Assembly (NCBI GenBank): GCA_001916965.1 | Contig: MNTL01000066.1 | Coordinates: 1 to 41,486 of the forward strand | Source of the DNA: Roseburia sp. CAG:10041_57 | Lineage (GTDB): Bacteria > Bacillota > Clostridia > Lachnospirales > Lachnospiraceae | Direction of reading: 5' to 3' | Length of the DNA: 41,486 nucleotides | Shown: piece by piece, positions 7,893 to 15,744 of the stretch | How the letters are laid out: each line of letters opens with the position of its first letter | Numbering within the stretch: position 1 is the first letter of the stretch | Position numbers and translations under genes: made by a program | Notes under the pieces: model-generated | Seen by the model: the letters and a program-made list of their open reading frames with translations, nothing else | Told to the model about the DNA's origin: nothing | Databases searched by the model: none

Positions 7893-8195
7893 ATGGTGGA
7901 AAATGAATATAGCAAAGTAAAAGTAAATAACGAAATGGATTACTGTTCTGTTACAGATATGGATGTGAAGGCAGCTCTGGAGAAGGCGTTTATGAAGGCA
8001 AGGGTTTCCTATTTTTTGAGATGGGAGAAACCAGGCTTCTTTGCAAGGCTTTTCTCAGGTTCTAAGACTAATATTGTATTCTGTATCAATTCTGCACAGC
8101 TGGAGACAGCAGAAGAGGTCGTAAAGGGACTGGGAGATATGGAGTCATCCATTAAGATGATTCGCACCAAATCAAACAATAAGATTGGATTCTAA
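7893..8195 (+). CDS. Small protein of unknown function (100 aa)
   Basis: I do not recognise this 100-residue protein. It is soluble in appearance, with no signal peptide or membrane helix, and mixes helix-forming ('DVKAALEKAFMKARVSYFLR') and strand-forming ('TNIVFCINS') segments. The C-terminal half resembles the short alpha/beta fold of small regulatory or signal-sensing domains, but I cannot name it. An RBS-like AAGGCGGG precedes the ATG. It lies 64 bases after the phosphatase gene and ends just before a shared terminator. Confidence 0.7.
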   Translation: MVENEYSKVKVNNEMDYCSVTDMDVKAALEKAFMKARVSYFLRWEKPGFFARLFSGSKTNIVFCINSAQLETAEEVVKGLGDMESSIKMIRTKSNNKIGF

Positions 8196-8210
8196 GGGTA
8201 TAAGTATATA

Positions 8211-8250
8211 AAAGGGCGTGTGAAAAATAAAAGTTTTTCACACGCCCTTA
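8211..8250. terminator. Bidirectional terminator
   Basis: A 16-bp near-perfect stem (AAGGGCGTGTGAAAAA with its complement) has a short loop, with A- and T-rich flanks on both sides. It separates the rightward 100-aa gene from the leftward SH3b gene and can serve both. Confidence 0.88.
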
Positions 8251-8275
8251 AATGTCCAGGCTTCACATTTAGAGA

Positions 8276-9004
8276 TTATAGATCATCATCGTCGTAGTCT
8301 TCCTCACGATACATGTCATCATTCTCATTTATATATTCTGATTCTCCTTCATTTTCAAAGTCTTCCTCACTATATTCGTCTTCATAGTATTCTTCGTCTT
8401 CCCCGAAATAATTGCCCTCATCTTCCTCAGTGTATTCATCTTTGTCACATCCATCAGGGTATTCGTCTTCGTAATCTTCCTCATATTCAGATGGTGACTT
8501 TTTAAAGAAGCCACGTACAGAGACAAGGATCAGCATAACGACAACGACAATCGCCAGAGAAAGATAGACCAGAGTGGAGTCATCGAAAATAGCAAGCTTT
8601 GATTCACTATTCTCATCAGCCGCATCTGTGGAAGAGGTCGTATTGTCATCGGATGCTGCAGCACTGCTGCCGTTAGGATCAGTAGCCTGAGTCGTTGTAT
8701 ATTTGGTGGCTACAAAGCCGTCTTTACCATTATAATCAAAACGATACCAGCCGCCGCTTTCACCGGTAACTTCTATCTTGGAACCATTGGAGAGTGTACC
8801 GATTACAGAATAATCCGTTGAGGGACCGCTGCGGACATTAAGACCTTTCTCGGAGTTTACATAACAGGTGAGACTGGTGTCTTTTACTTCGTAGCCGGAA
8901 GCACTTTGTTCTGTAGAGGTATTTTCTGTGGCAAGGACGCTGACCGGTGCTGTTAAGGTAAGTATGGAGACTATAACAGCTGCGAATAATTTTAATTTTT
9001 TCAT
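8276..9004 (-). CDS. SH3b-domain membrane protein with acidic cytoplasmic tail
   Basis: This 242-residue protein has a cleavable-looking signal peptide (residues 1-25, ending VLA), one bacterial SH3 domain (about 45-105: 'GLNVRSGPSTDYSVIGTL', 'GWYRFDYNGKDGFVATKY'), a Thr/Ser/Asp-rich linker, a membrane helix (about 145-167) and then about 75 residues dominated by Asp, Glu and Tyr. The topology suggests that SH3b faces the cell wall, where such domains often bind peptidoglycan, and the acidic tail faces the cytoplasm. The start has a strong AAGGAGG RBS. It sits downstream of the PadR cassette but is separated by 114 bases, so it may have its own promoter. Confidence 0.8.
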   Translation of the reverse strand: MKKLKLFAAVIVSILTLTAPVSVLATENTSTEQSASGYEVKDTSLTCYVNSEKGLNVRSGPSTDYSVIGTLSNGSKIEVTGESGGWYRFDYNGKDGFVATKYTTTQATDPNGSSAAASDDNTTSSTDAADENSESKLAIFDDSTLVYLSLAIVVVVMLILVSVRGFFKKSPSEYEEDYEDEYPDGCDKDEYTEEDEGNYFGEDEEYYEDEYSEEDFENEGESEYINENDDMYREEDYDDDDL

Positions 9005-9118
9005 AAAAAAGGAAACCTCCTTACAGTCTGTATCAAAAGCATTTATTTGCCTTAGTATAGCATGCCCGCAAAGAGGTTCCTATATATATTTTGCACAAAA
9101 TTGGATTATTCGACAAAA

Positions 9119-10066
9119 TCAGTCTTCAAAGGTAACTGTGATATTGCCCATGGAACATGACAGCTCATAATTGCTGGAGGCATTATTGTTGAGTGTCTTC
9201 TCGTATTCCAATCCCCCGTATCCCTTGTCTCCTATGGAGATACTGCCCATACTGCCATCCAGGGAATAATTGTGTTTCTGTTCGCTATCAATGAAGGCAA
9301 AGGTCAGACTTCCCATGCCGCAATCAGCAGTCAGATCACCCCGGATGACGCCGGAGTAATTAAGCTCTCCCATCCCCACTTCAAAGGAAGCGTTCTGCAA
9401 AGTACAGTGGTTGAGGTCTATGATTCCTGCACCAAGGTTCACATCGGTAGTAGCAGCAGATACATTGGACAGGGTGATGGAGCCGGCACCTGCATCGAGT
9501 ATGAGAGAATCTGTTGTAAGAGAATCCCACTCCAGATTACCGGCGCCCAGAGAAATAGTGACATCAGTAAATTCCAGATCAGATGGCAGGCGAAGAGTCA
9601 GTTTATTATGCCTGTCACCAAAGTTTATGCTGGAGCCATCGAACCCGATCACATAGAAAGTGCTATTCTCTGTGTAATATTGATACGTATCACTGCTTTC
9701 TGCAACAATCTGAAAATAGTGATTGTCAGAAGACTGTTCGATAATGTATTCACCACCGCCAAGATCTATATTAATGTGCTTGATCTTAGAGGCATCAGCT
9801 GCCTCATTGTCTGTCCTTGAACCTGAATAAACGGGATATTCGTCATTGAAATCAAAATGAACGATACGATTATCCACATGGAAAGCAGAATGAGAGGTAT
9901 CTGAATTATTAAAATGAAATAAGCTGACCAGCTCCGGGATATTACCGGATTTCACATCATTGTGAAAAGAGGAGCCACCAACAAATGTACATATGACTAA
10001 AATAACAGCACCTACTGCAAAAAGAATACCCGCTGTAATCAGAGCATTTTTATAAAACTTTTTCAT
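9119..10066 (-). CDS. DUF4097-like beta-repeat membrane protein
   Basis: This 315-residue protein has one N-terminal membrane helix (about 10-32) and then an extracellular beta-strand-rich region of repeated short 'G-x-G-x-L/I' units such as 'LGAGNLEWDSLTTDSLILDAGAGSI', which is the character of the DUF4097 (putative adhesin-like) family. Its function in the family is unclear. It overlaps the upstream HAAS gene by 4 bases (ATGA), so the two are translationally coupled. PadR plus HAAS/DUF1700 plus DUF4097 is a recurring gene set in Firmicutes. Confidence 0.8.
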   Translation of the reverse strand: MKKFYKNALITAGILFAVGAVILVICTFVGGSSFHNDVKSGNIPELVSLFHFNNSDTSHSAFHVDNRIVHFDFNDEYPVYSGSRTDNEAADASKIKHINIDLGGGEYIIEQSSDNHYFQIVAESSDTYQYYTENSTFYVIGFDGSSINFGDRHNKLTLRLPSDLEFTDVTISLGAGNLEWDSLTTDSLILDAGAGSITLSNVSAATTDVNLGAGIIDLNHCTLQNASFEVGMGELNYSGVIRGDLTADCGMGSLTFAFIDSEQKHNYSLDGSMGSISIGDKGYGGLEYEKTLNNNASSNYELSCSMGNITVTFED

Positions 10067-10707
10067 GCTTGCGCCTCCTTATTTCTGGAAAACAGTTTGT
10101 GAAATACTTTGCCCATGCCTGTGGCACACCAGGGGATGACTGTGGCACACAGCCAGACTCCAAGGACTATGAAAAGGATGCCTATAGCGGCGACCAGCAG
10201 CCCGGCGCCTAACAGGGAAAAGGCAATCAGCAGTGTGGTCCTGAACAGACATACAATTGCTGCAATGAATAGACTAATACCTATAAGTACACATCCGATG
10301 CCGCCAAACAAGGCACCTATCAGAATGCCTGCTAAAGTAGCAAATACCGCAATTATAATTGGAAACCAGAGGGGACTTAACACAACGGCAAGTATAACGG
10401 CAAGAATAATAACGGTTGAATCTGTTCCTTTTGCATGAGTCTGTTGATTGGACTGAGCCTGGCTTGCATATTGGGGGGTGTCTGCAATTGGTGCAAGGGG
10501 CTGTCTGGAGGATCGGTAATCTGAATCTACCTTAATGGCAGCAGCAATCTCTTCCGGTGAGCCTAATTCCTGCATAATGGCTTCTTCATTTTCAAGTCCG
10601 GCATCTTCAATATATTCGCGATAATAGGTGAGCGCTTCATCACGTTCTTCAGGTGGGATATCAGCAAGCAGCTGCGCCAGCCGGTCTATAAATTCATTTT
10701 TACTCAT
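10063..10707 (-). CDS. HAAS/DUF1700-domain membrane protein
   Basis: The protein of 214 residues begins with a HAAS (DUF1700) helical domain (about 1-65: 'MSKNEFIDRLAQLLADIPPE' and 'MQELGSPEEIAAAIK'), then a variable linker, then four or so hydrophobic helices (about 95-195). The start is set at 10707, where a GGGAGGT ribosome site precedes the ATG, instead of the in-frame ATG 24 bases upstream. It overlaps the end of padR by 8 bases. HAAS domains are typically paired with PadR regulators and are thought to couple membrane state to regulation; the ligand is unknown. Confidence 0.82.
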   Translation of the reverse strand: MSKNEFIDRLAQLLADIPPEERDEALTYYREYIEDAGLENEEAIMQELGSPEEIAAAIKVDSDYRSSRQPLAPIADTPQYASQAQSNQQTHAKGTDSTVIILAVILAVVLSPLWFPIIIAVFATLAGILIGALFGGIGCVLIGISLFIAAIVCLFRTTLLIAFSLLGAGLLVAAIGILFIVLGVWLCATVIPWCATGMGKVFHKLFSRNKEAQA

Positions 10708-11026
10708 GAGTAATACCTCCCTCAAATACACTTGTTATTTTGGATGAATAATTGATCCATTCAGTCTCATACATCTGCAGCTGTGTAATACCTTTGTCAG
10801 TGATGCGGTAATATCGCCGGTTACGCCCTGCGCATTCTTTATCGTAAGTACTCAGGCATTCATCCTTCTGCAGACGTCTAAGAACCGGATACAGGGTTGA
10901 TTCACTTAATTCAATAACTTCCCGTACATCCTGTGTGATCTTATATCCGTAGGTTCCCTCCGGGTCTTTGGAGACAACGGCAAGGACAATGGCATCCAGC
11001 AGTGTGGAACCTGTATTAAATACCAT
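10700..11026 (-). CDS. PadR-family transcriptional regulator
   Basis: This 108-residue protein is a PadR-type winged-helix repressor. The HTH region reads 'GYKITQDVREVIELSESTLY', followed by 'VLRRLQKDE' and the wing 'GRNRRYYRITDKG', all hallmarks of the family. The start is placed at 11026, preceded by AGAGGAG, rather than the in-frame ATG 24 bases upstream. It is the first gene of the leftward operon and its promoter carries an inverted repeat, so it probably represses itself and the HAAS and DUF4097 genes. Confidence 0.9.
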   Translation of the reverse strand: MVFNTGSTLLDAIVLAVVSKDPEGTYGYKITQDVREVIELSESTLYPVLRRLQKDECLSTYDKECAGRNRRYYRITDKGITQLQMYETEWINYSSKITSVFEGGITHE

Positions 11027-11060
11027 GGACTCATCTCCTCTATATTGCACGCATAATATT

Positions 11061-11128
11061 GTATAATATTATATGCTGTATAATATTGCTTGTGCCTATA
11101 CTATACAGCGTATAATATAGATTGTCAA
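11061..11128 (-). promoter_or_regulatory. padR promoter with 17-bp inverted repeat (candidate PadR operator)
   Basis: On the minus strand a -35 TTGACA (11128-11123) and a -10 TATAGT (11105-11100) are separated by exactly 17 bases. An inverted repeat of 17 bases with one mismatch (11066-11082 with 11102-11118, arms around TGCTGTATA / TATACAGCG) overlaps the -10. The 8-mer GTATAATA occurs at 11061, 11078 and 11110, and again at 11169 near the valS start. This layout is what an autoregulated PadR promoter would look like. Confidence 0.65.
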
Positions 11129-11142
11129 TGGTATTTTTTCAC

Positions 11143-11175
11143 TTGACAAAGGACTTGGGACTGCGATAGTATAAT
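11143..11175 (+). promoter_or_regulatory. Promoter of the valS T-box transcript
   Basis: TTGACA lies at 11143-11148. The best-spaced -10 is TAGTAT (11167-11172, 18 bases); the perfect TATAAT at 11170-11175 is 21 bases away. Start of transcription would be about 11180, just before the T-box leader. The promoter is back to back with that of padR. Confidence 0.55.
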
Positions 11176-11179
11176 AGAA

Positions 11180-11462
11180 GCAAAAGGTAGTGCCAGAGAG
11201 GAGTATCTATTACCCCTTATCAGAGAGAAAGATTCATTGGCTGTAAGATCTTTTTAAGGAAAGGATAGAGAAGGTAGCTCTGAAACCGGAGTCCCGAAGT
11301 ATTTATATAAAAGTATTTATATAGAAGTAAGGATTCACGTTTCGTCCACGTTATCGGACAGGATTTTGATAGAGATCCTATAAGAGGAACAATTTATTGT
11401 TTGAACAAAGGTGGTACCGCGTTAATACGCCCTTTGCCGGATATCCGGTGAAGGGTTTTTTT
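11180..11462 (+). promoter_or_regulatory. T-box riboswitch (valine, specifier GTA)
   Basis: The leader senses uncharged tRNA-Val and controls valS. Stem I begins with CAGAG (11194-11198) pairing CTCTG (11278-11282). Directly 5' of that 3' strand is GTA (11274-11276), a valine codon in the specifier position. The conserved T-box AGGTGGTACCGCG lies at 11409-11421, with TGGT (11412-11415) able to pair an ACCA tRNA end. A terminator hairpin (11430-11455, CCCTT..CCGG/CCGG..AAGGG) is followed by seven Ts. The specifier fits the tRNA-Val (TAC) at 705-777. Confidence 0.92.
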
Positions 11463-11542
11463 GCGCAAATGAGCAGAGCCATGGTTCACAATGCAGATGC
11501 ATGGAATCATGCAGACTTTTTAAAAGAGAAAGGAAGAAAACC

Positions 11543-14197
11543 ATGAGCAAAGAATTGGCTAAGACCTATGATCCACATGGACTGGAAGACAGAATTTATC
11601 AGAAGTGGCTTGACAAGAAGTATTTTCATGCAGAAGTAGACAGAAGCAGGAAACCATTTACTATTGTAATTCCACCCCCAAATATTACAGGACAGCTGCA
11701 TATGGGACATGCGCTGGATAATACCATGCAGGATATCCTGATTCGTTTTAAGAGAATGCAGGGATATAATGCACTTTGGCAGCCCGGTACTGACCATGCA
11801 AGTATTGCAACTGAGGTCAAGATCATCCAGAAGCTGAAAGAAGAAGGTATTGACAAGCATGATCTGGGACGTGAGAAGTTCCTGGAGCGTGCGTGGGACT
11901 GGAAGAAGGAATATGGCGGAAGAATCATCAGCCAGTTAAAGAAGCTGGGCTCCTCCTGTGACTGGGACAGAGAACGTTTCACCATGGATGAGGGCTGCAA
12001 CAAGGCTGTAACAGAAGTATTCTGCAAGATGCATGAGAAAGGCTACATCTATAAGGGCTCACGTATTGTCAACTGGTGTCCTGTATGTAATACTTCTATT
12101 TCTGATGCAGAGGTTGAATATGAGGATCAGGCTGGACATTTCTGGCATATTAAGTATCCTATTCTGAATGAGGATGGAACACAGTCAGGAGAGTATCTGA
12201 CTTTTGCAACAACAAGACCTGAGACTATGCTGGGTGATACCGCAGTAGCCATTCATCCTGATGATGAGCGTTATACACATCTGAAGGGCAGGAAGGTATT
12301 ACTTCCTATTATGAATCGTGAGATTCCTATCGTAGAAGATACTTACGTAGATATGGAATTCGGTACAGGCGTTGTTAAGATTACACCTGCCCATGACCCT
12401 AACGACTTTGAAGTAGGTAAGAGACATAATCTGCCGATCATCAACATTATGAATGATGATGCTACCATTAATGAAAATGGTGGTAAGTTCGCAGGTATGG
12501 ATCGTTATGCAGCAAGGGAAGCCATCGTAAAAGAACTGGATGAGATGGGACTTCTCGTTAAGATTGAGGATTACAGCCACAATGTAGGCACACATGACCG
12601 TTGTAAGACTACGATTGAGCCATTGGTAAAACAGCAGTGGTTCGTTAAGATGGATGAGCTGATTAAACCGGCTGTAGAGGCAGTAAAGAATGGTGAGATC
12701 AAGCTGATTCCTGAAAGAATGGACAAGACATATTTCAACTGGACTGATAATATCAAGGACTGGTGTATTTCCAGACAGCTCTGGTGGGGACACAGAATTC
12801 CTGCATATTATTGTGATAAGTGTGGTGAGATCGTTGTTGCCAAGGAAATGCCTAAGGTATGCCCTAAGTGTGGATGTGAACACTTTACACAGGATCCGGA
12901 TACACTGGATACCTGGTTCTCATCAGCATTGTGGCCTTTCTCCACATTAGGATGGCCTGACAAGACAGAAGATCTGGATTATTTCTATCCTACAGATGTA
13001 CTGGTAACAGGTTATGATATCATCTTCTTCTGGGTTATTCGTATGATCTTCTCAGGTTATGAGCAGATGGGTGAGAGACCATTCAAGACAGTTCTGTTCC
13101 ACGGTCTGGTTCGTGACTCTCAGGGACGTAAGATGTCCAAGTCTCTGGGCAATGGTATTGATCCTCTGGAAGTAATTGACCAGTATGGTGCAGATGCCCT
13201 TCGTATGACTCTGATTACAGGTAATGCACCTGGTAATGATATGCGTTTCTACTATGAAAGAGTAGAGGCAAACAGAAACTTCGCCAATAAGGTATGGAAT
13301 GCTTCCCGTTTCATCATGATGAATATGGAAGGCAAAGAAGTGACAGATGCGTCAGATTCCTTAGAGCCTGTTGATAAGTGGATCATTTCCAAGCTGAACA
13401 GTCTGGTAAAAGAAGTAACAGATAACATGGAGAACTTCGAACTGGGTATTGCTGTCCAGAAGATTTATGATTTCATCTGGGATGAATTCTGCGACTGGTA
13501 TATCGAAATGGTAAAACCAAGACTGTACAATTCAGATGACACAGCTTCACAGAATGCAGCATTGTGGACATTAAAGACAGTATTGGTTGATGCGCTGAAG
13601 CTGCTGCATCCATATATGCCTTTTATCACAGAGGAAATCTTCTGCACAATCCAGTCAGAAGAAGAATCCATTATGATCTCCAAGTGGCCTGAATACAGCG
13701 AGGCACGTAATTTCGCTTCTGAGGAAAAGGCAATCGAGATCATCAAGGAAGCAGTCCGTGGTATCCGTAACGTAAGAACAGAGATGAACGTAGCTCCTTC
13801 CAAGAAGGCTCATGTATATGTAGTATCAGAGAAGGAAGACATCAGAAAGACTTTTGAAGAAGGCAGACTGTTCTTCGCAACACTTTCCTATGCTTCTGAT
13901 GTATCTGTTCAGACAGATAAGAATGGAATTGCTGATGATGCAGTATCCGTAGTAATCGCCAATGCCAATATCTATATTCCTTTTGCAGAACTGGTAGATA
14001 TCAAGCAGGAGATTGAGCGTCTGGAGAAAGAATCAAAGCGTCTGGATGGAGAATTGGCGCGTGTCAATGGGATGCTATCCAATGAACGTTTCTTATCCAA
14101 AGCACCGGAGAGTAAAATTGCAGAAGAAAAAGAAAAATTGTCAAAATATACACAAATGAAACAACAAGTTGTAGAACGTCTTGCACAATTACAGTAA
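11543..14197 (+). CDS. valS: Valyl-tRNA synthetase
   Basis: The enzyme (884 residues, the normal length) joins valine to tRNA-Val. Class I signatures are present: the HIGH-type motif HMGH at 53-56 within 'PPPNITGQLHMGH', and KMSKS at 530-534. The CP1 editing domain lies between ('TTRPETMLGDTAVA'). Two Cys clusters, CPVC and CDKC...CPKC, suggest zinc binding. The C-terminus is the coiled-coil typical of ValRS ('EIERLEKESKRLDGELARV'). The start is set at 11543, 7 bases after AGGAAG; the upstream in-frame start at 11501 adds an unconserved extension. It is regulated by the T-box upstream. Confidence 0.97.
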   Translation: MSKELAKTYDPHGLEDRIYQKWLDKKYFHAEVDRSRKPFTIVIPPPNITGQLHMGHALDNTMQDILIRFKRMQGYNALWQPGTDHASIATEVKIIQKLKEEGIDKHDLGREKFLERAWDWKKEYGGRIISQLKKLGSSCDWDRERFTMDEGCNKAVTEVFCKMHEKGYIYKGSRIVNWCPVCNTSISDAEVEYEDQAGHFWHIKYPILNEDGTQSGEYLTFATTRPETMLGDTAVAIHPDDERYTHLKGRKVLLPIMNREIPIVEDTYVDMEFGTGVVKITPAHDPNDFEVGKRHNLPIINIMNDDATINENGGKFAGMDRYAAREAIVKELDEMGLLVKIEDYSHNVGTHDRCKTTIEPLVKQQWFVKMDELIKPAVEAVKNGEIKLIPERMDKTYFNWTDNIKDWCISRQLWWGHRIPAYYCDKCGEIVVAKEMPKVCPKCGCEHFTQDPDTLDTWFSSALWPFSTLGWPDKTEDLDYFYPTDVLVTGYDIIFFWVIRMIFSGYEQMGERPFKTVLFHGLVRDSQGRKMSKSLGNGIDPLEVIDQYGADALRMTLITGNAPGNDMRFYYERVEANRNFANKVWNASRFIMMNMEGKEVTDASDSLEPVDKWIISKLNSLVKEVTDNMENFELGIAVQKIYDFIWDEFCDWYIEMVKPRLYNSDDTASQNAALWTLKTVLVDALKLLHPYMPFITEEIFCTIQSEEESIMISKWPEYSEARNFASEEKAIEIIKEAVRGIRNVRTEMNVAPSKKAHVYVVSEKEDIRKTFEEGRLFFATLSYASDVSVQTDKNGIADDAVSVVIANANIYIPFAELVDIKQEIERLEKESKRLDGELARVNGMLSNERFLSKAPESKIAEEKEKLSKYTQMKQQVVERLAQLQ

Positions 14198-14252
14198 ACA
14201 ATGTTACAATAGACATAGGGGGCTGATTTTGTCTCCGATGGAGGTGGTTTCA

Positions 14253-15638
14253 ATGGTCAACAGCAAATCCTATGTCAGGATAACAGATGATAAAACAGAA
14301 GCATGGCTGTATTTGTGTGCACCTGAGGAAGGTGCGGGATATGATAAAACCGAAATCATCCAATATCTCCAGAAGAATAAGGTAGTAGCCGGGATTAATG
14401 AATCCAATGTGGCTGCTATGTGTAAAAAGAAGATATATGAACGTGAAGTTAAAATCGCTGTCAGCGAAACAGGAGAAGAAGGATGTGCCGGGCATTATGA
14501 ATTCTTTTTTGAAACCGGTAAAAGAAAACCCGCAATCAGGAAAGATGGTTCAGTAGATTACAGAAGCATGAGCCTGATTCAGAATGCAGAAGTGGGAGAT
14601 CTGCTGGCAAGGTATTACCCTGCCGTACAGGGAACCCCCGGCAGGGATGTAACAGGTGGCTCTCAGATGGGAGTCGTCTATAAAGAACTAAGGCCACTGG
14701 CGGGCAAAGGAATCAGTAATGAGAAGAATCCGAATGAGTATTATGCTGTCAAAGCCGGTAAAATAGAATATGATGGAGACAACAAGCTCTCTATCGTAGA
14801 AGTCCATGAAATACAGGGGGACTGTGATCTGGCAAGCAACTCTGTCATTGACTTTAATGGCGATGTCGTAATCAACGGCAATGTTGAGGCAGGCGTTGTG
14901 ATCAAAGCAGGTAAGAGTCTGACTGTAGAAGGCGTTGTGGAATCTGCAACGATTATTGCGGGTGGTGATGTGTGTCTCAAGAGAGGCATGCAGGGCGCAG
15001 GAAAAGGTTCTATTACAGCAGGTGGGGATGTTTTCACAGAGTTTCTGGAATACACAACCGTAAAGACCAAGGGTAATGTACAGGCTAATGTCATATTGAA
15101 TTCACAGGTTAGTGCAGACCAGAAAGTAACGCTTACTGGTAAGAAAGGTCTGATTGCAGGCGGTTCTGTCCATGGCATGCTTGGAATCAGTTGTATTACA
15201 GCAGGCAATATGTCTGAAATTAGAACAGGGCTTCATGTAGGGCTGAAGCAGGAGACAATGGAACAGCGTATTGATGTAAATGAGCGGTACAGTAAAGTGA
15301 ATCAGGAGCTGGAAGATACAGTGGCAAGTATGGCTAAGATTATGCGTGTAAGACAGCAGAGTGGAGAGCTGAGTGAACCGTTGCAGAAGCATCTGGTAGA
15401 ATTGAAACGCCGTAAGGACGAGATCTACACACGCTGTATGGAGATCAAGAAAGAAGCAAATGCCATGGAATCCATGGTTCTTGCAGCCAGAGAGGCGAAA
15501 ATCCGTGTGGAAGGCAATATATATCATGGCGTAGTCATCAGCATTGATAATCATGATATGGTGATTAACAGGGATACGAGCTTTATGGAATATCAATGTC
15601 AGAATGGTATTATTACAGGAACTGTGGTAGTAGTATAG
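14253..15638 (+). CDS. FapA/DUF342-family protein
   Basis: This 461-residue protein belongs to the FapA (DUF342, flagellar assembly protein A) family. The N-terminal domain holds 'ADLLARYYPAVQGTPGRDVTG'-like sequence (here 'GDLLARYYPAVQGTPGRD'), then comes a right-handed beta-helix built of short repeats ('GDVVINGNVEAGVVIKAG', 'AGGDVCLKRGMQGAGKGS', 'AGGDVFTEFLEY'). The end is a coiled-coil (about 350-410) and a short beta cap. FapA in Vibrio acts in polar flagellar assembly, but most Clostridial members are uncharacterised. The start at 14253 follows GGAGGTGG; it lies 55 bases after valS. A motility role is only a family hint. Confidence 0.85.
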   Translation: MVNSKSYVRITDDKTEAWLYLCAPEEGAGYDKTEIIQYLQKNKVVAGINESNVAAMCKKKIYEREVKIAVSETGEEGCAGHYEFFFETGKRKPAIRKDGSVDYRSMSLIQNAEVGDLLARYYPAVQGTPGRDVTGGSQMGVVYKELRPLAGKGISNEKNPNEYYAVKAGKIEYDGDNKLSIVEVHEIQGDCDLASNSVIDFNGDVVINGNVEAGVVIKAGKSLTVEGVVESATIIAGGDVCLKRGMQGAGKGSITAGGDVFTEFLEYTTVKTKGNVQANVILNSQVSADQKVTLTGKKGLIAGGSVHGMLGISCITAGNMSEIRTGLHVGLKQETMEQRIDVNERYSKVNQELEDTVASMAKIMRVRQQSGELSEPLQKHLVELKRRKDEIYTRCMEIKKEANAMESMVLAAREAKIRVEGNIYHGVVISIDNHDMVINRDTSFMEYQCQNGIITGTVVVV

Positions 15639-15744
15639 AATAATTTATAAATGGATGAAAATGGGGGTCGTTTTGCGAAAGGTATTTCGTGAAGCGACTT
15701 TCTGCTTAGAGCATGCAGAAATATGGAAAGGCATGGTAATTAAT

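Noticed and set aside
8329..8526. Met/Thr/Lys-rich open frame within the SH3b gene
   Set aside because: It is an out-of-frame reading of the acidic tail, caused by repeated GAA/GAT codons.
9005..9118. ECF-type promoter (GGAACC...TATACT) before the SH3b gene
   Set aside because: The -35-like GGAACC is suggestive, but the -10 is the SigA type and the spacing fits neither class well.
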